From the NCBI RefSeq assembly GCF_019308285.1, contig NZ_WWEM01000036.1, positions 13,217 to 77,216 on the forward strand: a DNA stretch of 64,000 nt. Direction: 5' to 3'. Both the position numbers and the translations under genes were made by a program. The notes beneath the pieces are model-generated. The model had not been told where the DNA came from and ran no database searches. It saw only the letters and a list, made by a program, of their open reading frames with translations. Origin of the DNA: Flavobacterium quisquiliarum (GTDB taxonomy: Bacteria > Bacteroidota > Bacteroidia > Flavobacteriales > Flavobacteriaceae). Shown in pieces: positions 60,447 through 64,000 of this stretch. Within the stretch, counting starts at the first letter, position 1. Every line of letters starts with the position of its first letter.

Positions 60447-62024
60447 ATGGCGGAAATCAAACCTGCTGAAATTTCAGCAATATTAAGAAAGCAAGTAGAA
60501 GGTTTTGAATCTGGTGCTACGCTAGAGGAAGTAGGAACAGTACTTCAAGTTGGAGACGGTATTGCTCGTGTTTACGGGCTGTCTAATGTACAATATGGAG
60601 AGTTAGTAGAATTTGATAACGGTATGGAAGGTATCGTATTGAATCTTGAAGAGGATAATGTTGGGGTTGTACTTTTAGGACCATCAACTGGACTTAAAGA
60701 AGGATCTACTGCAAAAAGAACTCAACGTATTGCTTCTCTTAAAGTAGGTGAGCAAATGGTAGGACGTGTTGTTAACACGCTTGGTTTTCCAATTGATGGA
60801 AAAGGACCAATCGGTGGAGACTTATACGAAATGCCTTTGGAAAGAAAAGCACCTGGTGTTATCTTCCGTCAGCCAGTAACTGAGCCATTACAAACAGGAG
60901 TAAAAGCAGTAGATGCTATGATCCCAGTTGGTCGTGGTCAGCGAGAGCTTGTAATCGGTGACCGTCAAACAGGTAAATCAACTGTTTGTATCGATACAAT
61001 CTTGAACCAAAAAGAATTTTACGATGCAGGAAAACCTGTATTCTGTATATATGTTGCAATTGGACAAAAAGCTTCAACTGTAGCAGGAATCGCTAAAATG
61101 TTAGAAGAAAAAGGAGCAATGGCTTATACTGTTATCGTTGCGGCTAATGCTTCTGACCCAGCTCCAATGCAAGTTTACGCTCCTTTCGCAGGTGCTGCAA
61201 TTGGAGAATACTTTAGAGATTCTGGTCGTCCAGCTCTTATCGTTTATGATGATTTATCTAAACAAGCTGTTGCTTACCGTGAGGTTTCTCTTTTATTAAG
61301 AAGACCACCGGGACGTGAGGCTTACCCTGGAGACGTTTTCTACTTACACTCTCGTTTATTAGAGCGTGCTTGTAAAGTAATTGCTGATGATGGTATCGCT
61401 AAAAACATGAACGATTTACCAGATTCTATCAAATCTATCGTAAAAGGTGGTGGTTCATTGACTGCATTGCCAATTATCGAAACTCAAGCTGGTGACGTTT
61501 CTGCATATATCCCAACAAACGTAATCTCTATTACAGATGGTCAGATTTTCCTTGATGGAGATTTGTTCAACTCTGGAGTTCGTCCTGCTATTAACGTAGG
61601 TATCTCTGTATCTCGTGTTGGAGGTAATGCTCAAATTAAATCTATGAAGAAAGTTTCTGGAACTTTAAAATTAGATCAAGCTCAATTCCGTGAATTAGAA
61701 GCTTTCGCTAAATTTGGTTCTGACTTAGATTCAGTTACTTTAAACGTAATTGAAAAAGGAAAAAGAAACGTTGAAATCTTGAAACAAGGTTTAAATGATC
61801 CTTATACAGTGGAAAACCAAGTAGCTATTATCTACGCTGGTTCTAAAAACTTATTAAGAAACGTTCCTGTAGAAAAAGTAAAAGAATTTGAAGCTGATTT
61901 CTTAGCTTACTTAAACAGTAAACATAAAGATACGCTTAACGCGTTGAAAGCTGGTAAATTAGATGACGCTATTACAGATGTTATCGAAAAAGCAGCAAAA
62001 GAAATCTCAGCAAAATATAACTAA
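60447..62024 (+). CDS. atpA: ATP synthase subunit alpha
   Basis: 525 aa. P-loop GDRQTGKST, the alpha signature PAINVGISVSRVGGNAQ and the N-terminal DGIARVYGL are all intact. Alpha carries the non-catalytic nucleotide sites of F1. Confidence 0.97.
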   Translation: MAEIKPAEISAILRKQVEGFESGATLEEVGTVLQVGDGIARVYGLSNVQYGELVEFDNGMEGIVLNLEEDNVGVVLLGPSTGLKEGSTAKRTQRIASLKVGEQMVGRVVNTLGFPIDGKGPIGGDLYEMPLERKAPGVIFRQPVTEPLQTGVKAVDAMIPVGRGQRELVIGDRQTGKSTVCIDTILNQKEFYDAGKPVFCIYVAIGQKASTVAGIAKMLEEKGAMAYTVIVAANASDPAPMQVYAPFAGAAIGEYFRDSGRPALIVYDDLSKQAVAYREVSLLLRRPPGREAYPGDVFYLHSRLLERACKVIADDGIAKNMNDLPDSIKSIVKGGGSLTALPIIETQAGDVSAYIPTNVISITDGQIFLDGDLFNSGVRPAINVGISVSRVGGNAQIKSMKKVSGTLKLDQAQFRELEAFAKFGSDLDSVTLNVIEKGKRNVEILKQGLNDPYTVENQVAIIYAGSKNLLRNVPVEKVKEFEADFLAYLNSKHKDTLNALKAGKLDDAITDVIEKAAKEISAKYN

Positions 62025-62041
62025 TTAGATAATTCGTTAAT

Positions 62042-62082
62042 TAGATAATTAGATAATGTATAAACATTTATCTAATTATCTA
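62042..62082 (+). other. Stem-loop between atpA and atpG
   Basis: TAGATAATTAGATAATG (62042-62058) pairs with 62065-62082 with a single bulged base. Extra direct copies of TTAGATAATT lie just upstream. It may be a repeat-derived mRNA-processing or stabilising element. A similar word occurs near 53222. Confidence 0.65.
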
Positions 62083-62115
62083 GTTTTCAAATTGTCACAT
62101 TTTCTAATTTAATAG

Positions 62116-62976
62116 ATGGCAAATTTAAAGGAAATCCGTAATAGAATTACTTCCGTTTCATCGACGATGCAGATTACATCGGCTATGAAAATGGTTTCTG
62201 CTGCAAAGCTGAAGAAAGCACAAGATGCAATCACTGCAATGCGTCCTTATGCCGAGAAATTAACGGAGTTATTGCAAGATCTTTCTGCATCACTTGAAGG
62301 TGAAGTTGGAGGAGATTACACTACACAACGTGAAGTGAAAAAAGTATTGCTTGTTGCTATAACTTCTAACAGAGGTTTATGTGGTGCTTTTAATTCAAAT
62401 ATTATTAAAGAGATTAAAAATCGTACGGCTTTTTACCAAGGAAAACAAGTTGATGTTTTTGCTATTGGTAAAAAAGGAAATGATGCTTTAAGCAAAACTC
62501 ATAAAGTTCACGGTCATCATAATGCTATTTTTGATCATTTAACTTTTGAAAATGTTGCAGGAATCGCAGATAATCTTACAGAGAAATTTTTATCTGGAGA
62601 ATACGATAGAATCGAATTAATTTACAATCAATTTAAAAACGCTGCGACTCAAATTGTTCAAACTGAGCAGTTTTTACCGTTAGCACCTATTAAATCTGAT
62701 GCAGCTGCTTCTACTGGAGATTATATTTATGAGCCTTCAAAAGAAGAAATTGTTTTGACTTTAATCCCTAAGTCTTTAAAAACACAATTGTATAAAGGTA
62801 TTCGTGATTCATTCGCTTCAGAGCATGGAGCACGTATGACTGCTATGCACAAAGCAACAGATAACGCAACTGAATTAAGAAACCAATTGAAATTAACTTA
62901 TAACAAAGCGCGTCAGGCTGCTATTACAAGTGAAATTTTGGAAATCGTTGGTGGAGCAGAAGCTTTGAATGGATAA
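62116..62976 (+). CDS. atpG: ATP synthase subunit gamma
   Basis: 286 aa. The N-terminal coiled coil MANLKEIRNRITSVSSTMQITSAMKMVSAAKLKKAQ, the SNRGLCGAFNSN motif and the C-terminal NATELRNQLKLTYNKARQAAITSEILEIVGGAEAL identify the central shaft of F1. atpD and atpC do not follow; a terminator does. Confidence 0.96.
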   Translation: MANLKEIRNRITSVSSTMQITSAMKMVSAAKLKKAQDAITAMRPYAEKLTELLQDLSASLEGEVGGDYTTQREVKKVLLVAITSNRGLCGAFNSNIIKEIKNRTAFYQGKQVDVFAIGKKGNDALSKTHKVHGHHNAIFDHLTFENVAGIADNLTEKFLSGEYDRIELIYNQFKNAATQIVQTEQFLPLAPIKSDAAASTGDYIYEPSKEEIVLTLIPKSLKTQLYKGIRDSFASEHGARMTAMHKATDNATELRNQLKLTYNKARQAAITSEILEIVGGAEALNG

Positions 62977-62998
62977 TTTATTCCATAATATATAATAA

Positions 62999-63028
62999 AA
63001 AAAAGCCAGCATTTGCTGGCTTTTTTTT
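62999..63028 (+). terminator. atp operon terminator
   Basis: AAAAAAGCCAGC (62999-63010), loop ATTT, then GCTGGC and eight Ts: a strong intrinsic terminator. Confidence 0.92.
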
Positions 63029-63059
63029 ATTGGAAGTTTTTTCTTTTTTAAAAATAACT

Positions 63060-63116
63060 TTATAAAATGGTGATTCTCAAATTATTCAAAAATTGAGAAT
63101 CACTACCATTTTATAA
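63060..63116. repeat. Long imperfect inverted repeat
   Basis: The 21-base left arm (63060-63080, ending GGTGATTCTCAA) pairs with the right arm (63093-63116) with one 3-base bulge, around a 12-base AT loop. It stands between the atp terminator and the 89-bp repeats. No coding function is seen. Confidence 0.8.
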
Positions 63117-63125
63117 AAATAGACA

Positions 63126-63403
63126 GATTGACTCTGTGTGCTTTGTCTTTTATGGGAACAAACTAGCTTTATTAATCCCACGGCTCTGTTTTTTTAAGGG
63201 TTACAATACAGCAGAATCAATCCCTTGTGCTTTGTCTTTTATGGGAACAAACAAGCTTTATTAGTCCCAGTGCTCTGTTTTTATTAGGGTTACACTACAG
63301 CTTAATCAATCCCTTATGCTTTGTCTTTTATGGGAACAAACAAGCTTTATTAGTCCCAGTGCTTCCTTTTTTATAAGGGTTGTATCTAGCTTTCTCAATC
63401 CCT
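63126..63403. repeat. Three 89-bp tandem repeats
   Basis: GCTTTGTCTTTTATGGGAAC starts at 63140, 63229 and 63318, exactly 89 bp apart, with a partial end near 63392-63403. Each unit holds an interrupted dyad, TGGGA-6N-AAGCTT-6N-TCCCA (63242-63269 in copy 2; the centre is TAGCTT in copy 1), a T run after it, and a second short dyad AGGGTT...AATCCCT. The rest varies between copies. No reading frame spans the array. Confidence 0.9.
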
Positions 63404-63519
63404 GTGAAACAAATTTAGGAAAAGACTGTCTAAAAAAAGTTACATAATTTTCATGTCTAATTTATATATTTCACATGTCTTTGATTTTTAATTATATAAG
63501 TCTTAACTTAAACTTTACT

Positions 63520-63527
63520 TATTTTTG
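63520..63527 (+). promoter_or_regulatory. GNAT gene -7 box
   Basis: TATTTTTG, a perfect TAnnTTTG match, 22 bp upstream of ATG 63550. It lies inside the longer open frame that begins at 63475, which argues for the shorter protein. Confidence 0.65.
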
Positions 63528-63549
63528 TTTATATTTTAATAAAAAATTC

Positions 63550-63996
63550 ATGAATCTTTCTATAAAAGAACTAATTACAGTGCAAGAAATGTTATTTCAA
63601 ATTGAGACTATTAGGCATTTATATCCTAAACTTAGCTTAGAGCAATACGAGAATTATCTTAAAGAAATGGTGCCTCATAATTATACTCAAATTGCAGTTT
63701 TTGAAAATGATGTTTGTCTGGGCTTAACAGGGTGTTGGTCTGCTACAAAGCTTTGGACGGGTAAATATCTTGAAATAGACAATTTTGTGGTTAATCCAGA
63801 ATTTCGATCTAGAGGAATTGGAAAAATGCTTACTCATTATATCGAGAAAAAAGCAATAGAATTAAATTGCAGCAGTATAGTTTTGGATGCTTTTACAGGA
63901 AATTTTGCTGCGCATCGTTTTTACTACAATCAAGGTTATGCACCTAAAGGTTTTCATTTTGTAAAAATCTTAGACGAAACCAAAATGACTGTTTAA
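63550..63996 (+). CDS. GNAT family N-acetyltransferase
   Basis: 148 aa from ATG 63550. The acetyl-CoA pocket NFVVNPEFRSRGIGKMLTHYIEKKA has the GNAT R-x-x-G-x-G/A pattern, and FTGNFAAHRFYYNQGYAPKGFHFVK is the C-terminal half of the fold. The acceptor substrate cannot be told. An upstream ATG (63475) would add 25 residues of atypical sequence (NYISLNLNFTYFCLYFNKKF) and would start before the promoter box. The gene ends 4 bp before the window edge. Confidence 0.9.
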   Translation: MNLSIKELITVQEMLFQIETIRHLYPKLSLEQYENYLKEMVPHNYTQIAVFENDVCLGLTGCWSATKLWTGKYLEIDNFVVNPEFRSRGIGKMLTHYIEKKAIELNCSSIVLDAFTGNFAAHRFYYNQGYAPKGFHFVKILDETKMTV

Positions 63997-64000
63997 AAAC

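Noticed and set aside
63126..63403. CRISPR array
   Set aside because: The repeats are contiguous 89-bp units with variation throughout, not short identical repeats with unique spacers, and no cas genes are near.
63475..63549. N-terminal extension of the GNAT protein
   Set aside because: A promoter box lies inside it and the residues do not fit the GNAT fold.

Overview
The window looks like a chromosomal segment of a Flavobacterium close to F. johnsoniae (Bacteroidota). The reasons are: very AT-rich DNA; short TAnnTTTG promoter boxes just upstream of start codons with no obvious Shine-Dalgarno sequences; two secreted proteins with type IX (T9SS) type A C-terminal sorting domains; a SprE/PorW gliding and secretion lipoprotein; and an ATP synthase operon without beta and epsilon genes. 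All assignments come from reading the sequence and from family knowledge; no database search was run.

Layout. 1-340: a 13-bp tandem array, then five parS-like palindromes, the last inside the end of ybeY. 319-8530: ybeY and a large DUF4175 membrane protein (minus strand), gltX, an SPFH protein, a small envelope-stress-type operon (YtxH, holin-X type, DUF6327-like) and a secreted orphan. 8531-9743: a gene-free, extremely AT-rich stretch containing a decayed ~237-bp duplication. 9744-16945: glnS with a long C-terminal extension, folB, tRNA-Cys with its 3' end repeated in tandem, a 131-bp palindromic element, a LysE exporter, a GIN-domain protein, rnr and a DUF2007 gene. 16946-17749: a gene-free AT-rich region with TTATCAACA-type boxes. 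Most genes to its left are on the minus strand and most to its right on the plus strand, so it is a candidate oriC about 17 kb from the parS cluster. 17750-29884: rpiB, DUF1294, tex, a 14-repeat delta-60 protein and a GH8 glycoside hydrolase (both T9SS cargo), tatA, a GH3-type adenylating enzyme, a ParDE toxin-antitoxin pair and a large protein with a nucleosidase-like C-terminus.

29894-44332 is a surface-polysaccharide locus: a chain-length regulator, Wzx flippase, two Wzy-like polymerases, four glycosyltransferases, UDP-xylose synthase, UDP-GlcNAc 2-epimerase and a CapK-type adenylate-forming enzyme joined to a HigBA toxin-antitoxin pair. It sits between housekeeping genes (the nucleosidase-like gene and purD), as variable glycan loci often do. 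44429-53986 returns to core genes: purD, DUF6341-like, DUF6427-like, upp, DUF4254, a GT9 enzyme, a PaaE-like reductase and a DUF5687/ABC exporter pair.

54077-62976 carries sprE, a bactofilin, atpZ, a small membrane protein and atpB-E-F-H-A-G, with stem-loops between atpE/atpF and atpA/atpG. The window closes with three 89-bp tandem repeats of unknown function and a GNAT acetyltransferase.

The features most worth following up are the parS cluster plus oriC candidate, the 89-bp repeats, the tRNA-Cys tail duplications, the HigBA-CapK operon, the palindrome inside the ORF6N gene, and the nucleosidase-like protein at 28205.
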